From contig NW_019775481.1 of assembly GCF_001039355.2 (NCBI RefSeq), forward strand, positions 100,002-160,001: a stretch of 60,000 nt of DNA. The letters run 5' to 3'. The notes under the pieces were generated by a model. It saw only the letters and a program-made list of their open reading frames with translations. It searched no databases and was not told the origin of the DNA. Positions 59,059 to 60,000 of this stretch are shown in pieces (positions within the stretch are counted from its first letter, which is position 1; the number at the start of each line of letters is the position of its first letter). Origin of the DNA: Lingula anatina (lineage: Eukaryota > Brachiopoda > Lingulata > Lingulida > Lingulidae). Both the position numbers and the translations under genes were made by a program.

Positions 59059-60000
59059 CGGCTNGCGCACCCCTTTTCTTGATGGTTTATCCTGCAGTGA
59101 TAAGTAGTGTGGTACTATCTTAAGAGTGTTCTAGAAGCCAGGAAGCAGTACGTTGTGAGCAATGGGAAGTAAGTAAAAGTTTAAAGAAAAAACTGCATGT
59201 GTACAATAACTCCAGCCAGACTAAGTGCTTTATTGGGAACTTATGAAAGCATAGCATTCATTGGCAAATATATATATATAATGAAAACAGACAAACAAAC
59301 CCAGCAGTGTTGGATATTTGATGAAAATGAAGAAGGGAAAAAGGACTTTGTAGAACAGTTTGCTGCTTTATCGAGAATCGGCCAAAGTATGCAAAAACAA
59401 ACAGACATTTGACCAGTGTTATCAAATGCATTAAAACCAATACAAGCACCTGTGATCACACAGTGGTGGATTTCTGTATCTTCACAACATGGAACCAGCT
59501 GTAGGGAAGGTCATGACTTCAGATTTTGAAAAAAACAAAACAAATTGAATAAGATGCCAATGACTACCATGAGGTGTGGGACGTGTGAGAGGGAATTTAT
59601 GTTTGACTTGCTTTAGCTCTCTCTCTCTCACTGAGTCAGCGGAGACCAGCTCAGTAACAGCAGATATCAAAGCTTATCCTGTGATTAGAGGTCTTAACCA
59701 GTTTGGCCAGTTTGAAGCAGCAGAACAAGCAGAGCTCTTTCCCTTTTAGAAAGCTGAGGACTCTAACTTCAACTACTTACTCCATTGGATTTATTGCCCT
59801 GCGACTGTTGTGGGATCTTGGTGGAACAGTAATGCAATTGTTACTCAGATATCAGGATCCAGACTTCTAGTCCATTTATTTAGAATATTGAGAGAGTACG
59901 CTGTAACTTAGGCAGTACCGGTATATGATAGGAGTTAAGACCTGTATACTCCAGGAACAGGATATATAAAACAGCATCAACTTTATAGGATTAACAAGAT

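Larger units (their letters stand above)
50494..60000. other. 3' part of the window, no further exon supported
   Basis: If the 50313 exon is real, this is mostly its first intron. It holds microsatellites, foldback elements, MITE copies and a split 16-bp repeat array. ORFs at 57663, 58661 and 59197 are short, lack good splice sites and are not called. Confidence 0.5.

Overview
The window is animal nuclear DNA, AT-rich and intron-rich. Its codons are split by long spliceosomal introns, and it is crowded with microsatellites and short non-autonomous transposons. The content fits a marine invertebrate such as a lophotrochozoan or an invertebrate deuterostome. I cannot name the species. Single N bases sit at about 32896, 38617 and 59064.

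Layout. (1) 545-23626, plus strand: a three-exon gene for a 461-residue tandem MATH-domain protein with a C-terminal coiled coil. Intron 1 is about 17.4 kb and holds repeats and one exon-like segment on the opposite strand. (2) 23627-25895: the convergent 3' intergenic region. (3) 25896-34517, minus strand: a complete or nearly complete 15-exon gene for nibrin (NBN/NBS1), the FHA-BRCT-BRCT subunit of the MRE11-RAD50-NBN complex. All splice phases close into one 736-codon reading frame. Its middle region carries a dense SQ/TQ cluster and five SUMO-consensus lysines. A perfect 10-bp E-box palindrome lies about 40 bp upstream of its ATG. (4) 34518-50312: repeat-rich DNA upstream of NBN, with dispersed-repeat copies, a tRNA-derived SINE, MITE-like elements, microsatellites and a few weak exon candidates. 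(5) 50313-50493, plus strand: a probable signal-peptide exon ending in a phase-1 donor. The rest of that gene was not found and may lie beyond the window. (6) 50494-60000: repeat-rich DNA with foldback elements, an inverted pair of MITE-like copies and a G-quadruplex motif.

The two confident genes face each other tail to tail. Nothing in the sequence links them functionally: nibrin acts in nuclear double-strand-break signalling, and the MATH protein is a probable adaptor. The most unusual material is the set of repeat families: palindromic foldback elements with GGGC ends and internal TAGATCGATC, a ~650-bp dispersed repeat with three copies (one with an intact symmetric exon-like segment in its centre), and a 380-bp direct duplication.
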